A stretch of DNA of 64,000 nt from Orbilia blumenaviensis (GCA_036872755.1 JAVHNS010000011.1:1054001-1118000); one strand, 5' to 3'; shown: positions 35,813-50,100, counted from the stretch's first letter. Translations and numbers: made by a program. The notes: generated from the sequence alone by a model not told the origin.

Positions 35813-38370
35813 CTACGCAGATGCGGTCTCCACGGGTTCTGACTGCGGTTGGTTCTGTTCGAGCCCCATGTAGCTCTCAACAACATCCGCGACGTGCCTG
35901 AGCATTCCCGGGTTGTCATTGTTATCGGGGGCCGCCACAGTTCCAAGGTTTTCATGAGCGATGATATCGTCCTGCGCCTCTAGAACTCTTGGGTCGGCCA
36001 CACGGACTTGCCCAATGTGCTCGGCTCCCTCGTCGGAAACACCAGCTTCAGGGGTATTATCCCCGTATGCGGTCTTCAACTTGTCCGCTGCCCGGCTCAT
36101 CTTGTCCTTTTCAAGCAGTTGCTCCACGATTCGTCCTCGTTGGTTGATTCGTAGTGCTTCATCGAACAGAGCGTTCTGTTCGTCGATCTTGGAGTCTCTG
36201 AATGAATTGTAGGACCCCTGGCTAAGGAATGAGCCGGCAAGAGCATCTTCGTATTGCGCATCGTCGTCGTTGTCATCGTCATAGTACTCCTCTTCTCCTT
36301 CCAATGGGCCATCCTCGTCGTCATCATCCTCATCATCCTCATCACCTTCGTCCTCTGAGTCGCTGAAGGCAGCATAGTCAATCGGTTGTCTCCAGTAAAT
36401 GAAGTCTGTGCAAGACTCATCTGTTGTCAAGTTCGATGTTGGTGGGAAGAAGTGATCAACATCATCCCTCATATTGACATAGGTAGATTTGTAAGTTGTC
36501 AAAGTGAGAAGGTCTAGAATGACCGATCCGTTGGAGTCAATAGTGTAGATCCTAGTCGATGGGACGTTAACTGATCGATAAGACAGAGCGTCTGTCAATC
36601 GATTACCGAATCCAGCGTAGAAAGGATTGCTCTCCTCGCCGAATAAACTCATGATATCGCGCAGGCAGGCCATCTTGAAGACCTCAGGCTTTCTAAGATA
36701 GACTTCACGACGAAGTGCAGCGAGAGTTCTATCTGGAGACATAATAACGGGTCCCTTCGGAAGCTTATATTTGTCTTGCACAATACCGTTCAGATAGTTT
36801 CTCGTAGTATCCGCCTGGCCGACGGATCGACTAGTGAGGTAGATGATATTGTACCCATTAGCAGAGATTTCGGTGAAGAGTTTGGCGACACCCAAATGAG
36901 TCCAGTCCCTCCCGAGCATGTTGTAGAAGTGTCCAAGGGCGTCGGACTTGGTGATTGTTCCATCGATATCGGAAATAACAATAGGAATATTCCACTTCCA
37001 CAAATACAAATTGGCATTGCAGACGGCCTTATTAACCGAGAAGCTGAGGGTATTTGCACCTGGTTTGAGGTTCAAGCTCTTAAGCTGGCAGCTGGTTAAT
37101 CGTAGTGTCTTCGCGTAGTTCCTAGGCTCCGATTTAAGTGCCCCAGGTGGCGGTGTCTTTGGAGGGGTGACGAGCTGCTCATTTGTCATGCTTTTTCCAT
37201 CGTCCGACGAATAACCGGACTCAAGGTCAGACATGTCAATTGGTGCAGCAGCAGCCTCCCTCGCTCGCCTATCAGCCTCAGCCTTAGCTTCTTCGCTCGT
37301 GTAGATGATGATATTGCCATGCCTGTCTGCTCCGATCAGAGAGGCAAGCTCGTATCCAGATTCAAACTCATCAGCTAAGATTCTCCTAGCCATAACCTCG
37401 GCTTGCAACGAGTCTTCCTCCCCGGTTTTGTACCCGTTCATATCAAGCATCAGATCGCCATCGTCAGTAATCCTTGTAGGAATCGAGATTTTGCGGGAGA
37501 GTGCTCTAGCTCTTTCGAACCTCGCCGGATCACTGAGGGGAGATGAGGAACGGGGTGTGTTCTCTGCGGATTTTGCCTTGTGAATATCATCGAGGCTGAA
37601 ACTATGACCCCCTGATGGTAGGATGTCCGCTGAAGTCGATCGGTCCAAGCCACTGTACTTCCAGTCTCCACTCTGTGGTCGTAGTTTGATTACATCGGGC
37701 GGTGATAACGAATACGGCGAGGCCTGGCCAGCATCTGACTGTGCTCTCCGGGGTATAGCAACGGAATCCGAGGTAGCGGCAGATGACGTCTTTCCAGTGT
37801 TCTCTAGATCCTCCAAAGTTTCCAGATCCAGCACAGATCCACCATCAGAAACCGGGGACATTGGTCTGGGACTGGCTGCGGGTGAGACTAGGGGCGATGT
37901 TTGGAGGTCCTCCGGGATGTCGCTGGTTGTTTCGAATACGAAAAATGCCTCTCCAGCTTCACCTAGCTTCATTGGGAAGTCGGTTTTGTGACCATTGACA
38001 CGGAATTCGACCTAAAATTGACAGAATACCATGTCAGTTCTAGAATCAGGGCGGACAGGCCGGGAGCCAGGGCAGGGATGTGAAGCTTGCCTTCTTCTCC
38101 AGAGGTCGTAATAATGAGAACTTGCCAAAGCGAACATGGAAAGGAGAGCAGGCCAGATCTCCTAGAAAAAACGAGCAGACGTATTAGCATGTGATACAGC
38201 TTCCTAGAGCTTTTTAATTTTCCGTTTTCAAGTTTTCCCCTGGAAGGAAAGGAAGCCATACCATTTTCCTGCTCAATAACAATAACATCGATTGCACCAC
38301 TCAGGGTAGCAGGGTTGATGGAGTTGTAGGTCTTGGTGACAGAACCGGCGATACTTCTGACGTACTGCAT
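35813..38370 (-). CDS. PAH1: lipin-type phosphatidate phosphatase
   Basis: Exons 38370-38262, 38161-38091 and 38011-35813; 792 aa. The N-LIP domain is MQYVRSIAGSVTKTYNSINPATLSGAIDVIVIEQ, then GDLACSPFHVRFGKFSLLRP and VNGHKTDFPMKLGEAGEAFFV. The middle is Ser/Pro-rich. The catalytic HAD motif DIDGT lies at about 408-412 (VISDIDGTITKSDALGH), followed by GYNIIYLTSRSVGQAD, LPKGPVIMSPD and the substrate-recognition block YAGFGNRLTDALSYR. Acidic stretches (DEDDEDDDDEDG) follow. The enzyme makes diacylglycerol from phosphatidic acid at the ER/nuclear membrane (Pah1/Ned1), controlling lipid storage and nuclear membrane growth. Intron 2 (38012-38090) appears to use a GC donor (GCAAGC). All catalytic residues are present. 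Confidence 0.95.
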
Positions 38371-41300
38371 TTTGGCGGATCCGGCAGTCCCGAAAGTTTA
38401 CTATCGACGGTTCGAAGGTTTTTTTCGAAGGAGAAGGAGTGAATAAAGGAGTGAAAGACCTCCTTGACGGAGAAGGGCTTTCTTAGGGGGTTTCTTCGAG
38501 CACACGACTCTCTCTCTCTCTCTCTTTGACTCCTGTCACACTCTCATGCGCTTGAAATGGAAATAGGACAAGAGAGAAACGTGGTGTCCGAACGGAGGAT
38601 GTGGCGGACAGGGCGCGGTGTTCTTAGGTAACGAACGCAGAGAAAGCAAATAAACGGGCGACGGGCGACGGACGAAGTCGAATCGAAAGAGAGAAGGCTG
38701 GCTAGGTTTAGAAGCTACGACCCAAGTAGGGAATGACGACAAAGTGCAGAAATCCGGAGGTCGCAGGGCCTTGATTAGCCGTTCCGAATGGGTGTGTTTG
38801 TTGGGCAGCTGACGACCACCAAAGCCAGGCTGGGGTTTGACGTTTTTAGAGCTGTCGGCCTTACGGCGATCTCCTAATGGACAACGTTGAGGCTACGGAC
38901 GAGGGAGAGATGCCGATTCGCTACGGGACAGGTTTGTTAGATCGAGTCCTAGATGGATATCTAAGTATGTAGAGGGTGTGTCGTGAAGATGATGTTGATG
39001 ATAAATTGGTGAAGAGAAGAGAAGAGAGAAGGTTTCGAGGAAGGCTTTAAGATTTGGCTGGCCGGCTGATGTTTCAGCGTTGGATGCAACTGGAAAGTGT
39101 TGAGTTTGGGCTGGTTAAGTTTGGCTTGATCTGATTTGATTTCAACGTGATTGCTATTTTCTGGTATTTTATTTCTTTTTTGGCTTCGAGGCTTTGAATT
39201 TGAATTTGAATTCGAATTCGTATTCGAGTTTTTGTTATTAATTCCAGACGGATAGCGGAGGCCTAGCTGGGTGAAGGAGTAGAAAGGAGGACTGGTTGTG
39301 AGGCAAAATATATTAATAAGGTAGGAGGCGAGATAGGTATCGATCGAGTTAGGACGGCACGGCTTGGAATGTTGATTCGATTCGATTGCTTGTGATGATG
39401 ATTCTGAATTCTAATGATGACTGGGTTGAACAGGGCTGGCGGGCTCCGATGTACTGCTTATAATATATACGTGAATCGGGACACTACACCGCTGCAAGCC
39501 TAGACAGTTTAGATATTTATATATATAACGGCTGGCCAGGCTGAAACAAAAAACAAATAATCAGAATAAACTAAAGAAAGAAAGCTTCAAAGAAGAAAAC
39601 TACCGCCCTCGGAGAAGATACAAAAAGATACGAAATGGTTACGAAAGAGTAGCTTTGCTTTTATGTCGGCCGCGGGGGACCTGCTCTGGTTTTAATATAA
39701 TTAATTCACTTATCCGTTCTCCGAGCCCGTCCTATCCTATCCTATCATATCATATCATATTCTATCTAGACGGTTTCCCTTCGGAACATGCAATGCACCG
39801 ACGTATACTAGTATACTCCTACCTGGGTGGCCTTCTTCTTTCTCAAACTTCCTCTTAACGGTTCCCCAACCGCATCAGCATCCCTGTCGCAGCCGTGCGT
39901 GCAGGCCAGGCGCCGACTCGACTCCAAAGGAAATTATGGCACAAATGCGACCCCAATTGAAAGATGGCAGGATGGCCCTCGACAGCCGCAGGAGCCAAGC
40001 CGTAGGGCGGGGAACCACATGCTTCATCGGTTCGGTCGGAGACTTCGAGAAAAGCACTGTCCGGTCTAGCTCTTCCCGGTTCATGCGAGGATGGGGGAAC
40101 TCCATGCAGACTTGCCCCCAGCTTGGTTTTATCGATGCACTCACAAGGTTACAGTTCCGGCAGCAGGTTACTTCCATGAAACGAATACATCATCTTACCA
40201 AGTGACGAAGCTCTGACGGCAGGTACAGGAACCAAGCAACTAAACGGAAGCCTCGGTCTAGGGACTTACAGGGATTCTTCCCTCATTTGTTATCTGTCAA
40301 ATTTTTTGACTATTGATATTTAAGTCTCTGCACTTGAAGAGAGCGGATTTTACGTGGAAAAGGAAAAAAAAAAAAAAAAAAAAAAAAAAACTATAGGGCC
40401 ATATTATCGTCCGGGAATCACAAGCTTGGAACCAGGCGGGATTGCGCTATGCCGAAAGCCCATTGCATTGGGAGGGATAAGACAGCCGCAAATTCCAGGT
40501 TCTATTTGCTCAAATTTCCTCTGAGAACGGCTTTTTCTTCTTGTTGTTCCAATGCAATGCAATCCATCGAAAAAGTTAGCTCAGAGTGTCGATAGCCTAT
40601 AGCCATCAACTCTCAACGGAGACATACCGAGTCTGTTGACCGATCATGATCCGCCTAAGTCGAGCTCCAGGTCACTTGTGTCGGCCTGGAAAGGGTTGAG
40701 CTCCAATGGTCGCAATCGTGGGGGCTTTGAAATGAGTTAACGGGCGTCGGTCATCAGTCACCTGGTCGGTCATTTACTGGTAGTATTAGCCCCAACAGCC
40801 GTTGAATAGAAGGTCCTGGCCCTCCATCGATGGCACTAAACCGCCGTCGGCATTCCAAAAAGCTTCAGTCTTCCCCAAAAGTCGGTGGTTGAGCTTCGGT
40901 CTAGGCTGAATTGGACTGCATGCAGCAAACAAGGATCCTCCTGACCCAATGGACCCTGGCCGATTGAGGTCCGTTTTGGCGAAAACCTTCAACAAAAGGC
41001 AACACTTTATTTTTTTATGCTGAATTGAATTGCGGGGAGCTCAAGACGGTTCAATGCAGAAGTGGTCATCGGTCTCTTATGTGTAAATCTGGAACCTGGT
41101 AGAACGGGAGTTTGTCTCCATTCAGCCGTTTCCTATGATACCTTGGGGGCGGTATTCTGTCATACTATTGGGTGGTTCTATGAAGTATTGATCCACTCAG
41201 AAACAGGCCCTCCGATCTTGTTGACTCGAAACCAAACGTGCCCTTCAGTCTGCAAAAAGTATGTTCCGAATATCGCGAATCAAATGCGCGGTTGCCGGTG

Positions 41301-44300
41301 CTGCCTCTTTTTGCTAAAGGCAATACATAATTCGGAAAAACCCCACCCTGGAATGCGTACCTTCCTGAATGTTATAAAATTATGAACCCCAGTAGTTTTA
41401 CTATCCCGGCGGAACCATGGAACAAAGGCCGTCTTCGGTCGTTGTTCTTTAACTAGAAAGCAAATTTAATGTATGCCAAAATACGTATGCATACCAGTTA
41501 TTGACGACTCCCCGTATACGAATTCTGACTAAAAACAATTAGTTTTCGAGAGACAAGCTAGTTTGAAACTTGCCTATGAGAGGTAACCAAATCATAATCA
41601 AGTTCTGCGGGGTGCCTGTGGGGAAATGGTAGTGATCAGCCATGGTCGCGCTGTCTCTACCAATTGCAATGCCATGCAATTTCGAGAATTCTTGGAGAAT
41701 GAAATACCACGTCAACACAATCCCACGCTAACCATGCATTGTCGATGCTCATAATAACTGACCTGATCTAAAATTAATTCACCCATGGACGAATGTCTGG
41801 TCTTAGCATGTGGCGATATGCTTACTTATATACTAGTTCTTGATACCTCGCGGCTCATAGATAGGACTTGGTGTTCACCAATCGCCGTAGGTGAAGATGG
41901 TGTGTTTTCTAGCCCGTTTATAGGTGCCCATCTAAGCTATCAACGAAATTTAAGTCAGCCTTAAATCGGGCTTGAAGGCCGTAAAGATATACTAAAAAGC
42001 TAAAGAGCTTTCAAGACGTCTTTGGGACACAATAAATTCATCAAAACCCCACCAAGTTCCCCACAGCTGGTTATAACGCTAAATCGCGTACGGACCAGGT
42101 GAAGATATATATGGCCAGGTCTGTGGAACCACTGTGGCGATCTGTAAGACACGTGAGGCGTTTGCTCGAGATCTCCCCCCAAGTCATTCTAAGAGCCCCT
42201 TACTAGCCGATAGAGTCCATTCCACACTCAAAGTGTTTCTCTGATTCGTCTTCTGCCAATTTCAGCTCTTTTTGGTCAGGGGTTGCATATCAGGCGAAAT
42301 GCAGGATGGCTGGAATGTAAATAATATTCTGATAGAATGCATGGCAGGCTGCTTGTCAGAAATGAGCAAAGGAGATAGAATACTGTCAACCTCATGATTG
42401 GATTAGTGCTTAATTTGACCGTTCTGACCTGAGGGGCCCAAATCCACCTACTAGTATCATAACTAGGTCTAGAAAGGGCGGCATGTTGATATCATTTTGT
42501 GAAGTTAACTAGTTTACTTGCGGATTCGAATATTGTAGATACCTTGAGTTCTTCAATTCCCCAAATCTAGATCTCTCTCTTCTTATGTGCTGGTATTACC
42601 TTCACTGTAAATTTCATAAATATGAGTGCCACTGATCTGAATTTGCGACAGCATTTAGTTCTTGAGGCTGCAACCTGCAAGACTACCATGTATCCCGAGA
42701 TCGAGAGATGGGATAAATTCATAAACTGAAGCTGACACTGGCCGGTCTACTTTGAACGTTTGGAATCGAATCCCAGTATTAAAACCTGTTGTTTAAAGGG
42801 GCGATGATTCTCAAGATCGATCGCAAAACGTTTAAACAATTATCCAAAATATTTAAATTTCATGTCCATTGAGACTAATCGCGCAATCGACAACCTCCTT
42901 CTTGAGATCTTAGGCGCTGCACCGTGCACTAATATCTATGTCGCACAGCTGCACAGGAGAAATTGCGAGTTAACAAATTCGCGCAACAAGATTCGAATGT
43001 TCAGCCGTCCATCGATGTGTGTTTGTGTTACAGAATTAAGCGAGGCGATGACTAGGTAGCTAGGTACCAACGTTCTCATCTTTCCGAGTTTGGATCGTAA
43101 ATAAGAGCTAATACTGGGGAGACGGGATGGTGCCCAGGTTGTAACATGCTAGCTGGTGTGTCCTTTAATGGTAGGTTACACAGGCTGCACAGACTGGGAG
43201 GAAAATATCATAGCGTATGGGATATAGTACGTACCTCGACTAGGAATATGGTAGATACGGTACGTATCGATACCTACCCTGGCGAGGCTCTAAATGATCC
43301 AGATATCCTTGATGGTTCTTAGTCCTACGCCCTTTAGCTTCTTAAAAAAACTTGGTTCGACCCTGATTCATCATCCTGTCTATCGATGCTGGATGACTGA
43401 ACTGCACTGATGCAATGTTGCAATAGGCACACACTTCAGCTGAATCCATCTATCTAGGCACATGCGCACACTGCTTTGGTATACTAAGTAATCTGAATCA
43501 CCACAGTCCTGTTTCGTACCCAAACCTTCCCGACCAGGTGGTACAACTAGATTTTTTTCGTATCTATTAACCTTGTATAAACCAATGCCAACTCGACCAC
43601 TATCTTGATATATCAACTTCTAAACCGATCGCCCAGAATTTTTCTCAGGGGACGAAATTTGTGTTTCATGCTACGTAGCTACCTTGGTTTAGTGCGCAAA
43701 ATGCGAGTGCCGGTATGAGAAATAAGTGAGCCGAGCCAAATAAGCCTTCGAAGCTTCGTGGCGTATCCGTATCCCCGCGCTGCCACGGCCCCATTCTTAG
43801 CGATATAATTTCGATTGCTCGTGTGACTATTTCCATGCGGCTGGAGCCTATGCTGAAAACCAAGTTGTCGAATCCAAGATCGATGCCCAACAGCCCCAGC
43901 CTTCTAATATTAAAATAGGATCCAGTTGCCTCTTCTCCAAGGCTCCTAGAGGTGCTGGTGCCAACACTTATCCACAAAGCTAGTATCACGTGCGCTTAGA
44001 CATGAGGACTTCCGCGAAATACAACAGCCGTCGATTCCTGTCATAAGTCGTATAAATTCTGCCTATTTTGACTCTAATGTAATTTTGAAACAGGTTTCAG
44101 ATGTCGGTTCGCAATTCTTAGCTGCGCACTTATGTCGGTGCGCCTATTCTAATGTGTAACGAGAATGCCTCGAGCCGAGAGGTCAGGGAGATGCGTGGCG
44201 TTGAAGGGGTCTTCTAGACCAGGTGTCGGCCGTTTCTTTACATGTGTACAGGTGTAATTTCGTATTTCGCGCAGCTTGGTAGGGGCGTTAGTTTAAAACA

Positions 44301-45329
44301 TTGTTGTCTCGTAGCCACTGCCAGACCGGTAGCGCTAAAATATATACTAAAGTCGGAGCCGGATTTAGGTAGGTTATATATGGCCTGATGCGATAATAAG
44401 CCAAGCTCGCGAGAGGTTGCTCAAGACCAGTCGATTATGTAACGATTTTGGTGCTCGGATAAACGATATCTTTCTTGAGCGTTTTTTCTCTCTGATGGTT
44501 ATGGGAAGGCCGAAGGAAATCCAATTGGAACGCCGGGTTATCTTATATCGAATCAGTATTAAGGGTCTGATATGTGCTGTTGTATTTTGTGACCTTGGCC
44601 ATGGAGGACTCCACCAACTCCATATGAGCTCCACCCGGCTATTGAATTTCCCCAAGGTTTCAAGGGACCGAGTGTAACCTCACGACAAGGTCCGAAAATT
44701 CGAAAAAAGGTAGGAATATTGACACGACGGTCAGGCCTTATATACTATTCTTTCCTACCTGCCTTTACTTTATAAGACTCGAACACAAAATGTGTTTACT
44801 TGAAAGAAAGTTCAGCCCCAAACCAACTAATATCTCAATGCAGAACTTTGTGGCGTTTTTTGTTTGCATTGATTGGCGCACGTGTTATCGTCAAAGATAC
44901 GGACTGGCTATGAGGTGATATATGCATAATGCGTGCCACACACTCCCCAACCGCCATCCTTTTTGTCCAATGGTGTGGGGGCCAAATCGCTGGCGCGATA
45001 ACCATGAGTTCGTCGTGAGGAGATATCGAGCCACCTTCCGAAAGTACTTAAATATTTCAGCTAGGCTAGTAATGTGAAGCTTTGGCCAAGGTTTGGAAAA
45101 AGTTTACCCAGAGGGATGTCAGGAGCTTGTCTTTTCTCAAAAGATATTCGAAGGCATTGCATTGTGTTACAAGTTTAGACATACAAGCATATTCTTTTTG
45201 GCCGCCGACTAAATCAGGATCTCACGAACGGGATATAGTGTAGTCCAGCCGATAATTGTTAGGAAGGAAAGTATCTGTTCTCGCACCCCAGACCGATACT
45301 TATTCACCAAACCCTTCCCATCACATAAA
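38371..45329. other. 7-kb region without a supported gene
   Basis: The first 1.2 kb is GA/CT-rich (CT repeat near 38508-38526) and is probably the lipin promoter and leader. Further on are repeated GAATTT/GAATTC units near 39196-39230, a CCTAT/CATAT simple repeat at about 39730-39765, and 27 A at 40364-40390. From about 40.4 to 45.3 kb, frames are short, lack domains and are broken on all strands. No tRNA or transposon ends were recognised. It may be a decayed or regulatory region. Confidence 0.5.
40364..40390. repeat. 27-A homopolymer
   Basis: Uninterrupted A run. It could mark the tail of an old retroposed sequence, but no target-site duplication was identified. Confidence 0.85.
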
Positions 45330-46776
45330 ATGTCGACCCACCCTTCTCTCCCCATGAATTCGTCAAAGCCTGTTCTTTCGAAGTCGCATAGACGCAGCTT
45401 ATCCCTGGATCTCGATCTGAAGATGAAGAGTACTCTCGTTTCTGCACCTCCTTCTCTCAAACGATTCTTAAAGGCTTTCTATTCCTGGCCGACTTTCATC
45501 GCCGCTATCTCTGTTACATTCGTTTTTCTATTGGGATATCATCTGGGAAACAGTGCAGGGTCGTTTAGGCGTGAGTTTAATGTCGGTTTAGATGTCACGG
45601 TAAGTTTGAAGTCTTTGATCTGCATCTTAAGATCTCGAGATCTCGATCCCTACACCAACAAAAAAGTTTCTTCAACTATCGACTACACTCTTTGCCTTTG
45701 GCTGTTTCGTGTCTGGCCCGACTGGTGGATGTGTAGCTGTGGTTAACCTCATGCTAAATATCTCTTTGGCTTCATCGTTGAAGACTGCGTTTTCTTTTGA
45801 ATTTTTTTGTTGGAATAGCATCAGTTTAGATGCATCGACCGGGTGCTAGTATACTGATCAATATCTTCTAGCCATCCACCTCTCTTTCTATTCCAAGTGA
45901 CCGACCTTTAATCACATACGTCTACTACGAAACGCCGAATGCCCGCAAGAATGCCTTGTTTTTCATAAGACATGGCTTACATTTTGAAGCCGATTTCATC
46001 TTCATCATCAACGGCGAAAGCAACATCGTTGACCAAATACCGGTTCTGTCGAACATCAAGATCGTACGACGAGGAAATACTTGTTTTGATTTAGGAGCTC
46101 ACGCGGAGGTATTGACGGAGAACAACAATGCTTTGATCAATACTTATAAGCGATTCATTCTACTGAATGCTTCTATTCGAGGCCCTTTCATGCCGACGTG
46201 GAGTCGTGAATGCTGGAGCGATGCATACTTGGCCAAAATCACAGAAAAAAACAAAGTATGTCAAAAAAACCGTTTTCATGGAAGAATTAGTCTTCATAAT
46301 ACTTAAATGGAACCTTGCTAATGCATAACCTTCTGGATTTTTAGTTGGTTGGAATGACAATGAACTGCAACATCGACAAGGGAAGGATGAAAGTCTTGAA
46401 TTCGATGATATACGCCACCGACCGACTTGGCCTGAATCTTATTCTTCCAATCATTTCGCATTGCTTCAAAGACTTCGGGTCAGCAGTCCAGGCTGAAAAT
46501 CGAGCCGCCCGGGCAGTTCTTAACGAAGGGTACGATGTGCGGGCACTCATGACCGCGGCGTCTACTTTGCCCGACTACGCTAGACAATGCACCCATGGCA
46601 CCGTCCTCCGTCCTAATTCGTATTTCGGGATCAATCTTCACCCTTATGAAACAATTTTTCAAAAGGCAAATAGGGATATCGCCCCACGAACATTGGAGTT
46701 AATGACGCAGTGGCACGACCAGTCCAATTACTCAAGTTGGGATACTTGCACCAAGGCGAAGAAAGGGCTTTGGTAG
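45330..46776 (+). CDS. type II membrane protein, RgpF-like glycosyltransferase candidate
   Basis: Exons 45330-45599, 45872-46255 and 46345-46776, all phase 0; 361 aa. A cytosolic Ser/Lys-rich head of about 45 residues is followed by one membrane helix (WPTFIAAISVTFVFLLGYHL), the layout of Golgi glycosyltransferases. The lumenal domain has LITYVYYETPNARKNALFF, FIFIINGES, the NTCFDLGAHAEVL block and FILLNASIRGPFMPTW. The last two resemble motifs of RgpF-type (rhamnan synthesis F) glycosyltransferases. Later parts include GMTMNC and LRPNSYFGINLHPYETIFQKANR. The acceptor and donor cannot be told. The overall gene model is firm; the enzymatic role is inferred from weak motif likeness. Confidence 0.75.
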
Positions 46777-47192
46777 ACAGTTTTTCGTTTTATGTCTTTC
46801 CAAACTGATATCAGTATTGGTCTTTTGATTCGGCTGCGGGATTGAGTTTTAGGAACCAGGAGTACGAAGGATGGCGGGTAGGATTCATGTTGTTCGGCTT
46901 AATAATTGTGCAGCTAGGCGTAACAGGCGTAAATTGATATGATGCGATGATGGCTTCATGCTTCATAGATACTTACATAACATAACTAGTATACTAGTAC
47001 CTAATAACAAATACGATCATGATATTCTACAAACAAAAAACCTCGGAAAAAAAAAAAAGATATCTTAGTGGCGTGAATGTCGTGATAGTTGAACGGCGGA
47101 CATGTGCAATGTCTACTAGAAAGTAACGCAAAACAGGCTAGAACGGTTAAAATTGCTAAGAAAAATTGAGTGAGGCTTGGCATCTCGAAATC
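46777..47192. other. intergenic spacer
   Basis: 416 bp between two plus-strand genes; includes a 12-A run at 47048-47059. Probably terminator of the first and promoter of the second; nothing else seen. Confidence 0.45.
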
Positions 47193-50100
47193 ATGCAACA
47201 TCCAATGCAAACCCCCATCGAACAAACAAACCACCAAAAAAACGTATCCATCAAACAAACAACCTCGATTCCTCTCACCAAGGGCTTCAAACCCACCTCC
47301 ATATCCGGCGGATCCTTTAATAATAGCCCGGCCATCATGGTCGTTGCTTTAGTGGCGACGCTTCTTGCCCTCGCATGGTACGCTCGTGGCCCGTTTCCCC
47401 GCGACGTTTTCACCCGAAGTTCGATCGGAACCAGGGACGCATGCTGATAGTCTCTTCCTAAAGGTTAACTCATAGGGCATCGAAACTACTGGCGATTCCG
47501 ATTCCTGTTCTAGTTAAGGGTCTAGGACTAGATATCCCAGCACCTCCGCGGGTTTCGTTACACAACATCTCCGCCGATTCGATCGAGCTGCACTGGGCAC
47601 CACCCGAAAAGGCGGGATCTGTAGCAAAGCACATCATCCAGATCAATGGGCAGAATGGTGAGTGTTCATTTTTTTTTTTTTTTTTTTTTTTTGCTGCTCT
47701 CCTGGGAAGGGTTTTGTGAGGGTATCTGAGGAGGGAGATAGTATCTGACATGGGATGGCAACAGTTGGCGAAAACGAGCGCAGGGATACGAGTGTCGTCG
47801 TCACCGGACTTAGCCCCGACCAAATTTACAACGTCCGTGTCATAGCAGCAAACTCGTCGAATTTTCAGGCACCCAGTCCCCTAATACGATTACGTACACT
47901 ACGATCCAACGATGATAATTCGAGAGATGGGATCGGTGCCGCTATGGGTGCTGGCTCTGCTGCGGGTGGTGCAGTCACGGGACCAGGGGGCGCTGGTGGG
48001 ATGAATGGAACAATTGGCAATAATCCGGCCCTCGGGCCAGACGATATCCCGACGATCCATGCAACCGATACTTTGACTCAGACCCCGCAATCCAGACGTA
48101 CGTTTCGCCGGCAGCATTCGCCTAATACGACAGAAGAGAACCTGCTGGCAACGAACGGTTCAACAAGCCATGGAACCTCCCCTGCGGATCCAGCTACAAC
48201 GGATGCTACGGTTGATGCTCTGACAGCAGAGTTGGAGAAAATTCAGCGGGAAGCAGAGGAGCTGGAGGCCCAGTTTCTGTCTCAAGAGGACGAACACAAG
48301 GCTGCCGAAGCCCTGCTGCTTACTGAGCTGGAGGGAGTTCGAGAGAAGAAGAAAGAAGAGGATAATATCAGATCTCAATTAAGGACGGAGACCAGGACTC
48401 TTGAGGATGCAAAGCGGGCTGCAGAAACCCAGAGGACCAAGGTGGAGAAAATCTTAAAGGCACGCCAAGATGAGATTATGAAAATGCAAGAAGATTGTAT
48501 CCGATGGGATGAGGAGCGGGAGGCGGCCTTGGAGGCACTCCATCGGCTCGAAGACGAAGCGGAAGCGCGAAAACAGGAGGCAGAGGACATGTCGAAACAT
48601 AAGAAGAAGGATCTTGAACCCATCTTTACAGAACTAGGTAGTCTCGAGGAAGAAATAAGAACTCTTTCTCTTGCTATCAAGGCAATCAATGATGAGGAGG
48701 AGAAGCTTAAAGAGAAGGAAAGCGACGAAAAGCCAAAATCCACCGAGGGTGACCCAACTGTATCTGGTATCTTGCCGGTGCTACCGGGTGTCCCTCAACT
48801 ATCGCGGGGCCCTAGCTTCCCTGGCGAATCAGAGGACGCCCGTATTGAGCGGGAGTGGCAGGCACAGTTTAAAGCATTGGAGCTGAGATATATGGAAATT
48901 CTGAAGCATTTTAAGGCTGCCCAGGACGAGTTTTTTCGTTCAGAGCATCAACTACGTGCTTGGCATGCTCGTAGAGCTAGTCTTCCTGCTCCTCCGTCAG
49001 ATTCGACTAGCCTAAAGGGCAAGTCGAAACAGCGAAGAAACCGCACGAGGAAGAATCGCACACAGACAGTATCGACCCCCATATCTGTCTATCCAATGGC
49101 AGACCTCCCTTACATGCCGGTTTCTGTACCTTTTAACCAGCCTCCAACTCCATCGTCAACGACCGCTCCTACCCAGACATCTCCGCCCTTTCCTACTTTG
49201 CTCCCAGCAGCCCCGTTATTTGGATATGGTAGTGGTATTGATCCAATGTTTACGCCTGAGATGGATAAAATTACGGGCGGTGCTCCTATGTCACCAACCG
49301 CGGATTCACTTCTTCCCTCGAACCTTTTTATGAGCATGGACGAAGTCCCACCCAGCCCTAAAGGGAGCACCTATCTTCTTGATTCTCAAACATTTCCAAC
49401 TAGCGATAATATTCAGCCTCTGATCCCGGCCGCTCAGTCGCCTGTATCCTCTAATTCAATGTCTAATTCACAGCTTTCGTCGCCTCGAACGTCTTTCCCG
49501 CAATTTCCTGTCTTTACAACCGAGGAATCTGAGCGGTTAAATCGATCGAACAGCATTTCTTCTGTCAATAACAGCCTTCGAGGCATCCCTCCACCAATGC
49601 CGGAAGAGCCAGTTCCTCCTAAGAGGATTCTCCCCAGCATATTTAACTTTACGAGGCAACGGGGCAAGACCTTATCGAATGAAACACCTGCGCTTGGAAG
49701 CCTGAAGCCGTCTCAATCAAATTCATTCCCGAAACAAGAAGGAGTGGGCCTTGATCCGATTGGCACCCGCCGCAGGAGTGGCTCTCATGGGACCAGCTGG
49801 ATGACAGCGTCCGGTCTCGGATTTCTGTCGGGAAGTACTAATATCAAACGTACATTAAATAATGCGAATGGTTCGCGTACTTCATTCAACCACTTTGACC
49901 CGGAATCTGACCCTCTAGATCCTTCTCGACTCCTCTCCAAGGAGCCCATGTCGCCACGTCCTTCATCCATATCTTCCTTTGGCGAAAGCACACTCCCTAA
50001 ACCTACTGCTGATTTTAGTGCATTTGGGTGGCCAGCCCGCGACAATGCTGCTGTCGTGCGAGCAAGTCCTCTTGCCGCAAATTGGGCTGATATCCCAAAT

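Noticed and set aside
41062..41385. 107-codon frame in the gene-poor region
   Set aside because: Cys-rich with no motif, and no neighbouring exons; not supported.
43354..43363. GGTTCGACCC, a tRNA B-box-like sequence
   Set aside because: No matching A-box or foldable acceptor stem was found upstream, so no tRNA is called.
43666..43989. 107-codon minus-strand frame
   Set aside because: Starts at a non-ATG codon, has no domain and no coding context.
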